Positions 17,851 through 27,157 of a DNA stretch of 64,000 nt are shown one piece after another; the stretch's first letter is position 1, and every line of letters begins with the position of its first letter. This DNA comes from Parablautia muri. Lineage in GTDB: Bacteria > Bacillota > Clostridia > Lachnospirales > Lachnospiraceae. A program made the position numbers and the translations under genes. Location of the stretch: NCBI RefSeq assembly GCF_009917485.1, contig NZ_QZDT01000015.1:1-64000 (forward strand), written 5' to 3'. Under the pieces are notes generated by a model. It was not told the DNA's origin, searched no databases, and worked only from the letters and a program-made list of their open reading frames with translations.

Positions 17851-18441
17851 ATGGTAAAATTTATGAAGGAATTAAAAGCAAATTATATGGCATCGGCGAT
17901 ATTGTGCGTGATTTTCGGGCTGGTGCTCATCATATGGCCGGGAACAACCACACAGATTGTGTGCAAAATGCTGGGAACCATATTGCTGATTTACGGTATT
18001 GTACAGATTACTCTTTATCTGTTTAACAAAGAAAGGACCGTCATCTCCCAGGGGATTTTGGTGCTGGGGATTATATGCGCGGTGTTTGGAGCATGGATTT
18101 TCTTTAGACCTGATATCATCATTAAAGCAGTGCCGGTGATAATAGGGGTATTGATTGTAATACATGGTTTGCACAATGTTGCTCAGGCAATGACCCTGCA
18201 GAAGGAGGAATATGAGAAATGGTGGCTTGCGCTTATTTTTGGCCTTTTAACGGTGGGAGCCGGCGGTGTGCTGGTTATGAATCCTTTTGAGGCCGTGGAG
18301 ACAGTGGTCAGACTGATTGGAGTATTTCTTGTGTATGACGGAGGGTCGGATATCTGGATTTTGTCAAGAGTGTTTAAAGTGAAAAAGGATAAAGAGAGAA
18401 TCATTGATGTGGAATATGTGGATGTGGAGGATGCCGATTGA
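17851..18441 (+). CDS. HdeD/DUF308-like membrane protein
   Basis: A 196-residue protein with six predicted helices arranged as two-helix repeats (GLVLIIWPGTTTQIV, GAWIFFRPDIIIKAV, GGVLVMNPFEAVETV), the repeating pattern of the HdeD/DUF308 family. HdeD is an acid-stress membrane protein in enterics; the clostridial proteins are uncharacterised. AAAGGAGGA precedes ATG 17851 by 5 to 6 nt. An upstream in-frame extension from 17773 lacks family resemblance. The tail ends in acidic residues. Confidence 0.75.
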   Translation: MVKFMKELKANYMASAILCVIFGLVLIIWPGTTTQIVCKMLGTILLIYGIVQITLYLFNKERTVISQGILVLGIICAVFGAWIFFRPDIIIKAVPVIIGVLIVIHGLHNVAQAMTLQKEEYEKWWLALIFGLLTVGAGGVLVMNPFEAVETVVRLIGVFLVYDGGSDIWILSRVFKVKKDKERIIDVEYVDVEDAD

Positions 18442-18493
18442 TTTTACCAAATAGGCGTTCCCTTGGGCGAAAAGCTTTGGAATAGAGGAAAAT

Positions 18494-18952
18494 ATGGATA
18501 ATATGGATAATTGTTTAATCTGTGAAAGAATCGCATTGATAAAAGAGAATAAGAATCCGTACTTTGTCCGGGAGCTTCATACGGGATATGTTGTAATAGG
18601 CGATCAGCAAAGGATAGAGGGATATAGTTTGTTCCTATGTAAACAGCACGCATATGAGCTGCATGAATTAGAACCCCACTACAGAGACGAGTTTCTGCAT
18701 GAAATGGCAGTGGTATCAGAAGCCGTATATCATGCATTTTTACCGGATAAATTGAATTATTCCCTTTTGGGCGTTGGACGGGGGTTACATATGCATTGGC
18801 ATATACATCCGAGAAGAAAGGGTGATATGCCTGTAGCCGGCCCCGTCTGGCAGCTTGGAAAGGAATTAACGGATAAAAAATATAATCCCACCGGCGAAGA
18901 ATTAGAGACATTGAAGGTGAAATTGAACAAAGAGTTAGACAAACTATTATAA
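18494..18952 (+). CDS. HIT family nucleotide-binding protein
   Basis: A 152-residue HIT-superfamily protein. The histidine triad reads HMHWHIHPR near residue 97, and NCLICERI near the N-terminus resembles the Cys pair of HIT proteins that may bind zinc. HIT proteins hydrolyse or transfer nucleotidyl groups (AMP-lysine, dinucleoside polyphosphates). The gene is followed after about 20 nt by the aldose epimerase-like gene, perhaps in one transcript. The exact substrate cannot be read from sequence. Confidence 0.85.
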   Translation: MDNMDNCLICERIALIKENKNPYFVRELHTGYVVIGDQQRIEGYSLFLCKQHAYELHELEPHYRDEFLHEMAVVSEAVYHAFLPDKLNYSLLGVGRGLHMHWHIHPRRKGDMPVAGPVWQLGKELTDKKYNPTGEELETLKVKLNKELDKLL

Positions 18953-18973
18953 CAAACGAAAAAGGAGGGCGTT

Positions 18974-19855
18974 ATGGCGGTATATGAACTAAAAAATGAT
19001 GGAGTTGCCATCCGGATCCATTCTAAGGGGGCGGAACTAAAGTCCCTTAGAAAACCGGGGACAGGAACGGAATATTTATGGCAGGGAGATCCGGCTTTCT
19101 GGGGAAGGTCATCGCCGGTTTTGTTTCCCTTTGTGGGAAAGACGGACCGCAATGAGTTTCGGACCAAGGGAAAGACCTATTCCATGACCCAGCACGGTTT
19201 TGCAAGAGATATGGAATTTGAACTGCTTTCTCAAACAGAGGATGAAATCTGGTTTGTGTTAAGAGACAGTCAACAGACAAGAGAAATATATCCTTACGGA
19301 TTTGTGCTGAAATTGGGATACCGGCTGCTTGACTGCGGCGTAGAGGTCTGCTGGCAGGTGGAGAATGAAAGTGATGAGGAATTGCCCTTTTCTATTGGCG
19401 GACATCCTGCTTTTTACTGCCCCATTGAGGAGGGTGCTGAAAGGGAGGATTATCTGATTCGGTTTGATGCCAGGGAAAAAATAATGAGCACCAGAATCAA
19501 TGAAAACGGTCTTGCAACAGATACGGATGAAAAAGACGTTTACCCTCTAAAGGATGGCTATCTGCCAATCACGGAGCATTTATTTGACAAGGATGCGCTG
19601 GTGATTGAAAACGAACAGGCAAAGGAGGTAGCCCTGTGTAAACCGGATGGGAGCGCTTACCTTACGGTGACCATGGAGGCCCCCTTATTTGGTGTATGGT
19701 CTCCGCCGAAAAGGAATGCCCCTTTTATCTGCATTGAACCCTGGTATGGCAGGTGTGACCGGGTAGGTTATGAGGGAGATTTAAAAGGCAGGGAATGGGG
19801 AAATCTGTTGGAGCCGGGGAAGGTGTGGAAAGCATCTTACCAGATATATGTGTAA
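18974..19855 (+). CDS. Aldose 1-epimerase family protein (LacX-like)
   Basis: A 293-residue beta-sandwich protein of the galactose mutarotase superfamily. SIGGHPAFYCP near residue 141 carries the His of the active site, QHGFARDMEFEL near 76 carries another, and the late CIEPWYGRCDR block carries a conserved acidic residue. It should interconvert alpha and beta anomers of a hexose or hexose phosphate. AAAGGAGG stands 6 nt before ATG 18974. The LacX branch is named from lactococcal lac operons, but no such operon is here. Confidence 0.8.
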   Translation: MAVYELKNDGVAIRIHSKGAELKSLRKPGTGTEYLWQGDPAFWGRSSPVLFPFVGKTDRNEFRTKGKTYSMTQHGFARDMEFELLSQTEDEIWFVLRDSQQTREIYPYGFVLKLGYRLLDCGVEVCWQVENESDEELPFSIGGHPAFYCPIEEGAEREDYLIRFDAREKIMSTRINENGLATDTDEKDVYPLKDGYLPITEHLFDKDALVIENEQAKEVALCKPDGSAYLTVTMEAPLFGVWSPPKRNAPFICIEPWYGRCDRVGYEGDLKGREWGNLLEPGKVWKASYQIYV

Positions 19856-19924
19856 GCTGGGGGCAGAGAGCTGCCACCCGGCTTTGTGAAACCGGGAAAA
19901 CCGGTTATGGATATTTGATTATTT

Positions 19925-20080
19925 TCAGGTGCCATCTTCCAACATTGACTGAAAAATTTCTTTTAATTTCTGCAGATCATCATTGTCCGGCGATTTCGTT
20001 AAAACTTTGTCAATTAATTCTAAAGCAAGTCATATAAAACCTTGAAATTGTTTGTTGGTCATACCCATATCTGCTGCCAT
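19925..20080 (-). pseudogene. Small protein gene interrupted by one nonsense codon
   Basis: On the minus strand an open frame of 52 codons starts at ATG 20080 behind AAGGCGGTG. It reads about 16 residues (ending NKQFQGFI), hits an in-frame TGA at 20030-20032, and continues without frame change for 34 residues (LALELIDKVL, then DDLQKLKEIFQSML). The two halves look like one small helical protein of a type common in clostridial genomes (starting MTNKQF). A single CGA to TGA change would explain it. Read-through or a sequencing error cannot be excluded. Function of the family is unknown to me. Confidence 0.6.
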
Positions 20081-20160
20081 CCTTTCACCGCCTTTTCGAT
20101 GGATGACTTGATTGATACAACTTTATTATAGCGGTTTTGTGAGTAGGCGTAAAGTAATAG

Positions 20161-20189
20161 TTGACTTTCTACCCCAATTACCGTATAAT
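20161..20189 (+). promoter_or_regulatory. Strong consensus-like promoter
   Basis: TTGACT at 20161-20166, a 17-nt spacer and TATAAT at 20184-20189. It lies upstream of a 45-codon frame at 20223 and is one of the best SigA promoters in the window. No established gene follows directly, which supports gene decay in this gap (19856-20448). Confidence 0.7.
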
Positions 20190-20222
20190 CAAGTACAAAG
20201 TATTTCATGTGAGGCTGAATAT

Positions 20223-20360
20223 ATGTGCTGGAAAATGACAAATCTTCAACTGCAAAAAGGTGCTATTTTATCCCTTCAGGGGGATAGTGCGCCCATTTTC
20301 AGGAAGATTTGGATAGAGAACAGACAGACGGACATGAGTATGGTCTTATCTAGTTGGTAA
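20223..20360 (+). CDS. Short ORF, possibly a TerD-like fragment
   Basis: A 45-residue frame starting MCWKMTNLQLQKGAIL, downstream of the promoter at 20161-20189 and with GAGGC upstream. The stretch LQLQKGAILSLQ followed by SAPIFRKIWI faintly recalls the N-terminus of TerD-type stress proteins (LxKGxxxxL). If so it is a truncated remnant, because the GLGWD-like continuation is missing. It may also be non-coding. Confidence is low. Confidence 0.3.
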   Translation: MCWKMTNLQLQKGAILSLQGDSAPIFRKIWIENRQTDMSMVLSSW

Positions 20361-20404
20361 AGTCCGGGATGGTCTTTTCGCGAATCTGATAGAATTGGCG
20401 TATT

Positions 20405-20442
20405 ATCTCCTTAACGATTATTCAATAAAAAGTTAAGGAGAT
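20405..20442 (+). promoter_or_regulatory. Hairpin that sequesters the Shine-Dalgarno of the MFS gene
   Basis: An 11-bp perfect stem (20405-20415 with 20432-20442) with a 16-nt loop holds AAGGAG (20435-20440), the only ribosome site of the ATG at 20449, in its 3' arm. The 5' arm contains CTCCTT, a perfect anti-Shine-Dalgarno. Confidence 0.7.
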
Positions 20443-20448
20443 TTTATT

Positions 20449-21600
20449 ATGCTAAATATCAAAAAACAAATAAGAAGATTATATTTATCCACTGCGCTCT
20501 GGAATTTATCACTGACCGGCGCGTGGGTGGCAATCCTGGCGGCCAGAGGGTACAGCCTTGTGGAAATCGGCTTTGCCGAAACGGTTTTTCACATTACAAG
20601 CTTACTGTTTGAGATTCCTTCAGGGATTCTTGCGGACTTGTTTGGAAGGAAAAACATGCTGATTGTCAGTACGGTTATGAAAATAATCGGCAATATTATC
20701 ATGATACTTTCCGGCAATTTATTCATGGTTTGCGCCGCCCTTGCATTTTATGCCATGAGCTATAATTTTTCCTCTGGCTCAGGGGACGCTCTTGCCTACG
20801 ATTCTCTTAAATTAGCGGGGAGAGAGAGCTATTATGAGAAGTACGCGTCAAACCAGCTGATTCTCTACCGCTTTTGCGGAGGAGTATCAACCCTGTGTGC
20901 GGGATTTGCGCTGCTTATCGGGCACAAAACCGCGTACGGAGCGGACGTTTTCATGTGCGCTATGCAGATAGGGACCCTGATACCGCTGCGGGAAGTATAT
21001 GCGGGTAAGGATAACAAAAAAGGCGAATTGGCGGCAGTACCACAAGCAAAGCTTGCGGCAGGCGGAGCGTATAAAAATGTGATTGGCTCTATTGGAGGGG
21101 AATTTGTAAACTGCTTTTCAGAAAGCTTGTCCTTTATAAAAAATAAGAGAAAAACCATAGCCTTAATGCTTGCAAATTCATTGGTTGGAGCCGTGGATAT
21201 TTTATTGTTATTTTTCCTGCAGGCAAAGCTGCGGGAGGCCGGCCTGCCGGAGTGGGCCCTTGGCTTTGCCCTGTTTTTTATGGAAATGGGTGGTGTGCTG
21301 GGAGCCAAAATCATACTCAAATGCAAGGGGCTGAGATACAGGAGCGTGTTCATCCTTACGGCTTTGCTTGTAGCTTTGGGGGTGGTGGTGGAGCACTCAG
21401 GTGTATATGTTCTTATGACGCTGGGCGGATTTCTTGCCGCCTGCAGCGATGATGCGCTTCAGGTGAGGACAAACACTATTTTACAGGATATGTTTCCCTC
21501 CGAGCAGAGAGCAACGCTTATTTCTATTGAGTCTTTTACATTTTCAATGATTATGATTGTGGCATCGCCCCTTGCGGGAATTGTTTTTTCACATTGGTAA
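20449..21600 (+). CDS. MFS transporter
   Basis: A 383-residue membrane protein with about eleven to twelve helices. The loop-2 motif GILADLFGRKN near residue 60 is the diagnostic MFS A motif, and the charge-poor start LSLTGAWVAILAARG is typical of drug or peptide exporters of the TetV/MdtH-like type. The C-terminus ends just after a helix (GIVFSHW), a little shorter than the usual 390 to 410. Its ribosome site lies in a stem-loop (20405-20442), suggesting translational control. The substrate is unknown. Confidence 0.82.
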   Translation: MLNIKKQIRRLYLSTALWNLSLTGAWVAILAARGYSLVEIGFAETVFHITSLLFEIPSGILADLFGRKNMLIVSTVMKIIGNIIMILSGNLFMVCAALAFYAMSYNFSSGSGDALAYDSLKLAGRESYYEKYASNQLILYRFCGGVSTLCAGFALLIGHKTAYGADVFMCAMQIGTLIPLREVYAGKDNKKGELAAVPQAKLAAGGAYKNVIGSIGGEFVNCFSESLSFIKNKRKTIALMLANSLVGAVDILLLFFLQAKLREAGLPEWALGFALFFMEMGGVLGAKIILKCKGLRYRSVFILTALLVALGVVVEHSGVYVLMTLGGFLAACSDDALQVRTNTILQDMFPSEQRATLISIESFTFSMIMIVASPLAGIVFSHW

Positions 21601-21614
21601 ATTTTAAAAGGGGC

Positions 21615-21643
21615 TTGACAAATAAAATAAGTGCAACTAAGAT
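21615..21643 (+). promoter_or_regulatory. Promoter of the valS T-box transcript
   Basis: TTGACA at 21615-21620, a 17-nt spacer and TAAGAT at 21638-21643, placed directly before the T-box leader. Confidence 0.75.
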
Positions 21644-21654
21644 AAAATCAATTG

Positions 21655-22042
21655 AAATTCAGAAAAGGTGATGAAGAAGAGGAGTACGCGTTTCCTGCCT
21701 GTCAGAGATAAAACCCCATGGAGCATTTACCATCCGCTCCACGGCGCTGAAAGGTTTTTTGGGAAAGGGATGCGGAAGGTAGCTTTGGAACCGGAGAGCC
21801 GAACATATTTGCAATGGTAGGTGTAAGGTAAGAAGACCGGCATTGAAATGATAAGTAAGCTTTCACGTATTTATCCACGTTACAGGATAGGGCTTTTGGC
21901 GCAAGCAGCCGCCGCTTAGGTTATGCGGGCGGTCATGATTTGCAGATGTCAGCAGCCCCAGAGTGATAAACGAAGGTGGTACCGTGTAGTCTCTAAAGAG
22001 AATGCGCCCTTTACAGGCAGATTGTCTGTAAGGGGCTTTTTT
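21655..22042 (+). ncRNA. T-box riboswitch controlling valS
   Basis: The leader contains a stem I start (GAAGAGGAGTACG near 21675-21690), the T-box proper GAAGGTGGTACCGTG (about 21972-21986), and an 11-bp terminator (22006-22016 with 22026-22036, T-run 22037-22042). Uncharged tRNA is expected to pair with the T-box bulge and the specifier and to favour the antiterminator. Several GTA valine codons stand near 21817-21830, but I could not decide the specifier without folding. Valine fits the downstream gene. Confidence 0.85.
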
Positions 22043-22116
22043 ATGTAAGGCCAGCCCGCGAAGCGCATCAGGGTTTGTTACAATGAGCAGACTTGCCTTA
22101 CGGAAATGGAGGAAAA

Positions 22117-24780
22117 ATGAGTAAAGAATTAGCAAAAACCTACGATCCCAAAGGAATTGAGGACAGAATTTATCAAAAATGGATGGACAAAAAATATTTT
22201 CATGCCGAGGTGGATCATTCCAAAACCCCGTTTACCATTGTGATTCCGCCGCCAAATATCACAGGACAGTTGCACATGGGCCATGCCCTGGATAATACCA
22301 TGCAGGATATTTTGATTCGTTTTAAGAGGATGCAGGGTTACAATGCGCTCTGGCAGCCGGGTACAGACCATGCCAGCATTGCAACGGAGGTAAAGATCAT
22401 CGAAAAGCTGAAGGAAGAAGGTGTGAGCAAGGAAGACCTTGGACGGGAGGGCTTTTTGGAGCGTGCCTGGGACTGGAAAAAGGAGTATGGCGGGCGCATT
22501 ATCAGCCAGCTGAAAAAGATGGGTTCCTCCTGCGATTGGGACAGGGAGCGCTTTACCATGGATGAGGGATGCAATCAGGCGGTAACGGAGGTCTTTTGCA
22601 GGATGCACGAAAAAGGCTGGATTTACAAGGGCAGCCGTATCATCAATTGGTGTCCGGTGTGCAACACGTCCATTTCAGACGCGGAAGTAGAGTATACGGA
22701 GCAGGCGGGGCATTTCTGGCATATTAAGTATCCGGTCATTGAAAAGGACGGCAGCGTAAGCCAGACAAGATTTGTGGAATTTGCCACCACCAGGCCGGAG
22801 ACGATGCTGGGTGATACCGCAGTTGCGGTCAACCCGGAGGATGACAGGTACAAGGATATCATAGGAAAGAAACTGATGCTCCCTATTGTTAACAGGGAAA
22901 TTCCCGTAGTTGCGGATTCTTACGTGGATATGGAATTTGGAACCGGTGTGGTTAAAATTACCCCGGCTCACGACCCCAACGACTTTGAGGTTGGAAAGCG
23001 TCACAACCTTCCAGAAATCAATATCTTAAATGATGATGCGACCATCAACGAAATGGGCGGCAAATTCTGCGGCATGGATCGGTATGAGGCCAGGAAAGCC
23101 ATTGTAAAAGAGCTGGATGAAATGGGGCTTTTGGTTAAGATAGAGGATCATTCCCACAATGTAGGAACCCATGACCGGTGCAAGACCACCATTGAGCCTA
23201 TGATCAAGCAGCAGTGGTTTGTGAAGATGGAAGATCTGATTAAGCCGGCGGTCCGTGCGGTTAAAAGCGGAGATATCCGGCTGGTTCCCAAGCGTATGGA
23301 AAAGACTTATTTTAACTGGACAGACAATATCCGCGACTGGTGTATTTCCAGACAGCTCTGGTGGGGACACAGGATTCCGGCTTACTATTGTGATGGGTGC
23401 GGTGAAACCGTGGTAAGCGCCAAAATGCCGGATAAATGCCCTAAGTGCGGATGTGAGCATTTCACCCAGGACCCGGATACGTTAGACACATGGTTTTCAT
23501 CCGCCCTGTGGCCGTTCTCAACTTTGGGATGGCCGCAGCAGACGGAAGACCTTAAGTATTTTTATCCTACGGATGTGCTGGTAACAGGTTATGATATTAT
23601 CTTTTTCTGGGTTATCCGTATGATTTTTTCAGGCTTTGAGCATATGGGAGAAAAGCCTTTTAAAACCGTACTGTTCCATGGGCTGATTCGGGATGCCCAG
23701 GGGCGCAAGATGAGCAAATCTCTTGGCAATGGCATTGACCCGCTGGAAATAATTGACAAATACGGTGCGGATGCGCTGCGCCTTACGCTGATTACCGGAA
23801 ACGCGCCGGGCAATGATATGCGTTTTTATTATGAAAGAGTGGAGGCAAGCAGAAATTTTGCCAACAAGATTTGGAATGCATCCCGCTTTATTATGATGAA
23901 TATGCCAGAGGAGGGAGTTGGGGAAGAAAAACCTAAGTTAGAGCCGGTTGATAAGTGGATTCTTTCAAAGCTCAATACCCTGATCCGTGAGGCTACAAGC
24001 AATATGGAAAACTTCGAGCTGGGGATTGCAGTCCAGAAGGTTTATGATTTTATTTGGGATGAATTTTGCGACTGGTATATTGAAATGGTAAAATCCCGTC
24101 TGTACGGAACGGACGAGGGTACAAAGAAAGCGGCCCTTTGGACCTTAAAGACGGTATTGATTGACGCATTAAAGCTTCTTCATCCTTATATGCCCTTTAT
24201 CACGGAGGAAATTTTCTGTACCTTACAGTCGCAGGAGGAATCCATCATGGTTTCCCAATGGCCGGAGTATCAGGAACAATGGCGCTTTGACCAGGAGGAA
24301 AAGGACATTGAGATGATAAAGGAGGCGGTAAGAGGCATCCGGAATATCCGCACGGAAATGAATGTGGCTCCCGGCAGGAAGGCCCAGATGTTTGTGGTAA
24401 GTGAAAATGAGGATGCCCTGAAGGCTTTTACGGAAGGAGCGCTGTTCTTCGCATCTTTAGCCGGCGCTTCGGAGGTTACCGTTCAAAAGGATAAAGCAGG
24501 CATAGCAAAGGACGCGGTGTCGGTGGTGATTGCAGGTGCCGCCGTCTATATTCCTTTTGCAGAATTGGTTGACATTAAGCAGGAAATAGAGCGTTTACAG
24601 AAGGAGGAGAAACGTCTTACCGGAGAACTTGCACGTGTAAACGGAATGTTAAACAATGAAAAATTTATGTCCAAAGCGCCTGAGGCTAAGATTGCCGAGG
24701 AGCGGGCAAAGCTGGAAAAATATACCAACATGATGGAGCAAGTGAAGGAAAGACTCACGCAGCTTAAGGGGCAGGCATAA
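22117..24780 (+). CDS. valS: Valyl-tRNA synthetase
   Basis: An 887-residue class I synthetase that charges tRNA-Val. HMGHALD is the HIGH motif near residue 49, [12 protein letters not shown] the KMSKS motif near 530, and the editing CP1 insertion contains [14 protein letters not shown] zinc-like cluster CDGCG...CPKCGCE lies near 430-455. The C-terminal coiled coil (residues about 810-887) is typical for ValRS. Start ATG 22117 has GGAGG 7 nt upstream; the earlier ATG at 22093 lies inside leader RNA. Expression is controlled by the T-box in front. Confidence 0.97.
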   Translation: MSKELAKTYDPKGIEDRIYQKWMDKKYFHAEVDHSKTPFTIVIPPPNITGQLHMGHALDNTMQDILIRFKRMQGYNALWQPGTDHASIATEVKIIEKLKEEGVSKEDLGREGFLERAWDWKKEYGGRIISQLKKMGSSCDWDRERFTMDEGCNQAVTEVFCRMHEKGWIYKGSRIINWCPVCNTSISDAEVEYTEQAGHFWHIKYPVIEKDGSVSQTRFVEFATTRPETMLGDTAVAVNPEDDRYKDIIGKKLMLPIVNREIPVVADSYVDMEFGTGVVKITPAHDPNDFEVGKRHNLPEINILNDDATINEMGGKFCGMDRYEARKAIVKELDEMGLLVKIEDHSHNVGTHDRCKTTIEPMIKQQWFVKMEDLIKPAVRAVKSGDIRLVPKRMEKTYFNWTDNIRDWCISRQLWWGHRIPAYYCDGCGETVVSAKMPDKCPKCGCEHFTQDPDTLDTWFSSALWPFSTLGWPQQTEDLKYFYPTDVLVTGYDIIFFWVIRMIFSGFEHMGEKPFKTVLFHGLIRDAQGRKMSKSLGNGIDPLEIIDKYGADALRLTLITGNAPGNDMRFYYERVEASRNFANKIWNASRFIMMNMPEEGVGEEKPKLEPVDKWILSKLNTLIREATSNMENFELGIAVQKVYDFIWDEFCDWYIEMVKSRLYGTDEGTKKAALWTLKTVLIDALKLLHPYMPFITEEIFCTLQSQEESIMVSQWPEYQEQWRFDQEEKDIEMIKEAVRGIRNIRTEMNVAPGRKAQMFVVSENEDALKAFTEGALFFASLAGASEVTVQKDKAGIAKDAVSVVIAGAAVYIPFAELVDIKQEIERLQKEEKRLTGELARVNGMLNNEKFMSKAPEAKIAEERAKLEKYTNMMEQVKERLTQLKGQA

Positions 24781-24814
24781 AATAAGCAGGGAAATATAGG
24801 ATATGACAGCATGA

Positions 24815-24870
24815 CGGCTCCTTTGACAGCGCCTGTGCAGGTCTGGGCCATGGTCTAAGGAGCCGGATTG
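24815..24870 (+). terminator. Likely terminator after valS
   Basis: CGGCTCCTT (24815-24823) pairs perfectly with AAGGAGCCG (24857-24865). The 33-nt loop can form a further small hairpin. The following tail (GATTGTTCT) is only moderately T-rich. The rest of the gap 24871-25135 holds the promoter below and nothing else I can name. Confidence 0.5.
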
Positions 24871-24895
24871 TTCTAAATCAATTCGGAAAATGATA

Positions 24896-24924
24896 TTGTA
24901 AAGTAAGGATTAAATTGCTATAAT
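24896..24924 (+). promoter_or_regulatory. Promoter of the pilus-like cluster
   Basis: TTGTAA at 24896-24901, a 17-nt spacer and TATAAT at 24919-24924, about 210 nt before the transglutaminase gene. The long leader contains a small GGCAT/ATGCC hairpin near 25090-25105. Confidence 0.55.
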
Positions 24925-25135
24925 GAGCGTGGATTCATCACGGATACCTGAAATGCGGCATTTTTCATGATATGGTGTGTTTGAAAAATGAATATATAGA
25001 AGTTAATGGGCATATAGTTTGACTTGAAACAAAGGATAATTTCTACAAGAGCGGATTTCATTGTTTGTGATAGAGTTTAGAACCCAAAAGGCATATAAAA
25101 TGCCCGAATGTGAAAAGAAAGGAAGGTGTAGATGA

Positions 25136-26050
25136 ATGGGGAAAAGAAGATGGATTACTGCATTCTTGGCATCGGCATTGCTGTGGAATAGCTGCGCAGG
25201 GCATGTGTCGGCCTTCACGGATGGAATTGGAAGTGCGAAGATTTCTTTTGCGGCAGCGATGCCCACAGCTTCTGGCACCCAGGTAGCTAAAAATGAGTAT
25301 GCAGTGATTGATTATTCAAACACGGCGGACGGGTATATAATGGTGGATTATACGGCTTCCACCAGCAAACGTCTGAAGGTGCAGGTAACTGGTCCGAAGA
25401 CTACTTATACTTATGATCTGCCGGCCGGGGTATGGACTACATTTCCCCTGTCAGACGGAAACGGAGGGTATAAAGTAACGGTCTTTGAAAATGTGGAAGG
25501 CTCTAAGTACGCTACCATGCTTTCCGGTTCTTTCCAGGTGACATTAAGCAGTGAGCTTGCGCCATTCCTCCGTCCGAATCAGTATGTTGATTATGCCAAT
25601 GCGCCTTCTTCTGTGGCCAAGGCGGCAGAGCTGATAGGCGGAGAAAAAGATATCCTCAAGAAAATTGTTAAGGTATACGATTTTGTAACAGGAAATATTA
25701 CGTATGATACGAACAAGGCGGCTACGGTCCGCAGCGGTTATCTTCCGGTGCTAGACAGCGTGCTTGCTTCCAAAAAAGGAATCTGTTTTGACTATGCAGC
25801 CCTTATGACAGGTATGCTGCGCAGTCAGGGTATTCCATGTAGACTGGTGGTGGGGTATGCAGGAACAGCATATCATGCGTGGATTAGCGTGTGGACGGAA
25901 GAAGCAGGATGGCTGAACGATGTGATCTACTTTGATGGGACTACATGGCATCGGATGGATCCTACTTTTGCGTCTGCTAGTGGTGGAAGTGCGGATATCA
26001 TGAAATATATTGGTGATGGAAGCAATTACACAGTGAAGTATTTGTATTAA
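25136..26050 (+). CDS. Secreted transglutaminase-like protein
   Basis: A 304-residue exported protein. The N-terminus (KRRW, then hydrophobic ITAFLASALLW) is a signal peptide with probable cleavage after VSA near residue 26, although an NSCAG segment makes a lipoprotein reading worth a thought. A middle beta-rich part (about 50-140) precedes a transglutaminase-like domain: Cys in KKGICFDYAALM (near 217), His in AYHAWISVW (near 244) and Asp in RMDPTF (near 277) form the triad. Such domains act as proteases or cross-linkers in cell envelopes. It leads the pilus-like cluster by 56 nt. Confidence 0.8.
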   Translation: MGKRRWITAFLASALLWNSCAGHVSAFTDGIGSAKISFAAAMPTASGTQVAKNEYAVIDYSNTADGYIMVDYTASTSKRLKVQVTGPKTTYTYDLPAGVWTTFPLSDGNGGYKVTVFENVEGSKYATMLSGSFQVTLSSELAPFLRPNQYVDYANAPSSVAKAAELIGGEKDILKKIVKVYDFVTGNITYDTNKAATVRSGYLPVLDSVLASKKGICFDYAALMTGMLRSQGIPCRLVVGYAGTAYHAWISVWTEEAGWLNDVIYFDGTTWHRMDPTFASASGGSADIMKYIGDGSNYTVKYLY

Positions 26051-26106
26051 AAATATCTATTAATACGGTATTGCAGGTATGACTTGCGGTACGCGGAGGG
26101 TAAAAA

Positions 26107-27147
26107 ATGAAGAGAATGATTTCACATGAGGGAATATCTTCCCTTTGTCTGGAGCTTTCCTTACTGCTTCAGGCAGGTGTAGGAGCAGGGGATGCGCTGG
26201 CCTTGCTTTTGGAGGACAGTGATCCGGAGTATAAGGAGCTTTTGGAGGCTATGGCGGATGAAGTAGACCAGGGCGCCTCTCTTTCAACGGCTTTTAAAAA
26301 TACCGGCAGGTTTCCTGTTTATGTTTCAGGACTGTTGGAAGTGGGAGAGCAGGTAGGCCGCAGTGTGGAAGCGCTTAGCGCTCTTTCACGGTATTATGAG
26401 TACAGAGTCCGCTTAGACAGGCGTATTCGCAGCTCTCTTTTGTATCCGGCAGTTATGCTGCTTTTGATGTTATTGGTGATTGGTGTGCTGCTGGTAAAAG
26501 TACTGCCTATTTTTGATGATGTATACAGATCTTTGGGAGGAAGGCTTTCCGGTGTTGCAGGAGGACTTCTTACTTTGGGGCGCTGGCTGGATAAGATTAT
26601 GCCGGTTTTATGGGTACTTATGGCGTTGGTTGTGGTATTTTTTGCAGCCCTTGCAGTGTCGGAGAATTTCCGTGAAAAACTGATGGGGATGTGGCGTAAA
26701 ACACATGGGGATAGCGGCCTTTCCAAGAAAATGAATACCGCCCGTATAGCCCAGGCTGTTTCTATGGGTATGACAAGTGGTCTGGCTACGGAGGAAGCTA
26801 TTTCTCTGGCAGCAAAACTGCTGGAGGATGTACCGGATGCTGTAAATCGATGTGCAGACTGCAGAAAACGCCTGGAGCAGGGAGAGAAATTGGGTAATGC
26901 TTTAAAGGAAAGCGGGTTATTGCCGGGTGCTTCCTGCCGTTTGTTAGAGCTTGGATTTAAGAGCGGATCAGGGGATACTGCTATGGAAAAAATTGCCAGA
27001 GATATGTCAGAGGCCAGTGAGGCTGCTTTGGAAGATGCAGTGGGCCGGGTGGAGCCTGCCCTGGTTTTAGTATGTTCCGTACTTGTAGGACTTATTTTGT
27101 TGTCCGTAATGCTGCCCTTGATGCATATCATGGCGGCTATAGGTTAG
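26107..27147 (+). CDS. Type II secretion/type IV pilus inner-membrane protein (PilC/GspF/ComGB-like)
   Basis: A 346-residue membrane platform protein of the GspF family. Two homologous cytoplasmic four-helix segments are visible (about residues 8-110, LELSLLLQAGVGAGDALALL, and about 215-315, IAQAVSMGMTSGLATEEAISLA), each followed by membrane helices; three helices lie near 113-140, 160-190 and 318-345. In pili and competence systems this protein couples the ATPase to pilin assembly. CGGAGGG precedes ATG 26107. The four small genes behind it and the PilT-like ATPase complete the locus. Confidence 0.85.
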   Translation: MKRMISHEGISSLCLELSLLLQAGVGAGDALALLLEDSDPEYKELLEAMADEVDQGASLSTAFKNTGRFPVYVSGLLEVGEQVGRSVEALSALSRYYEYRVRLDRRIRSSLLYPAVMLLLMLLVIGVLLVKVLPIFDDVYRSLGGRLSGVAGGLLTLGRWLDKIMPVLWVLMALVVVFFAALAVSENFREKLMGMWRKTHGDSGLSKKMNTARIAQAVSMGMTSGLATEEAISLAAKLLEDVPDAVNRCADCRKRLEQGEKLGNALKESGLLPGASCRLLELGFKSGSGDTAMEKIARDMSEASEAALEDAVGRVEPALVLVCSVLVGLILLSVMLPLMHIMAAIG

Positions 27148-27157
27148 TAGGAAGAAA

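Noticed and set aside
19856-20448. A mobile element remnant in the decayed gap
   Set aside because: Only the small MTNKQF-type pseudogene hints at it; no integrase, inverted ends or target duplication were seen.
26394-27131. A 245-codon minus-strand open frame opposite the PilC-like gene
   Set aside because: It mirrors the plus-strand gene, has low-complexity Ser/Pro-rich composition and no ribosome site or family match.
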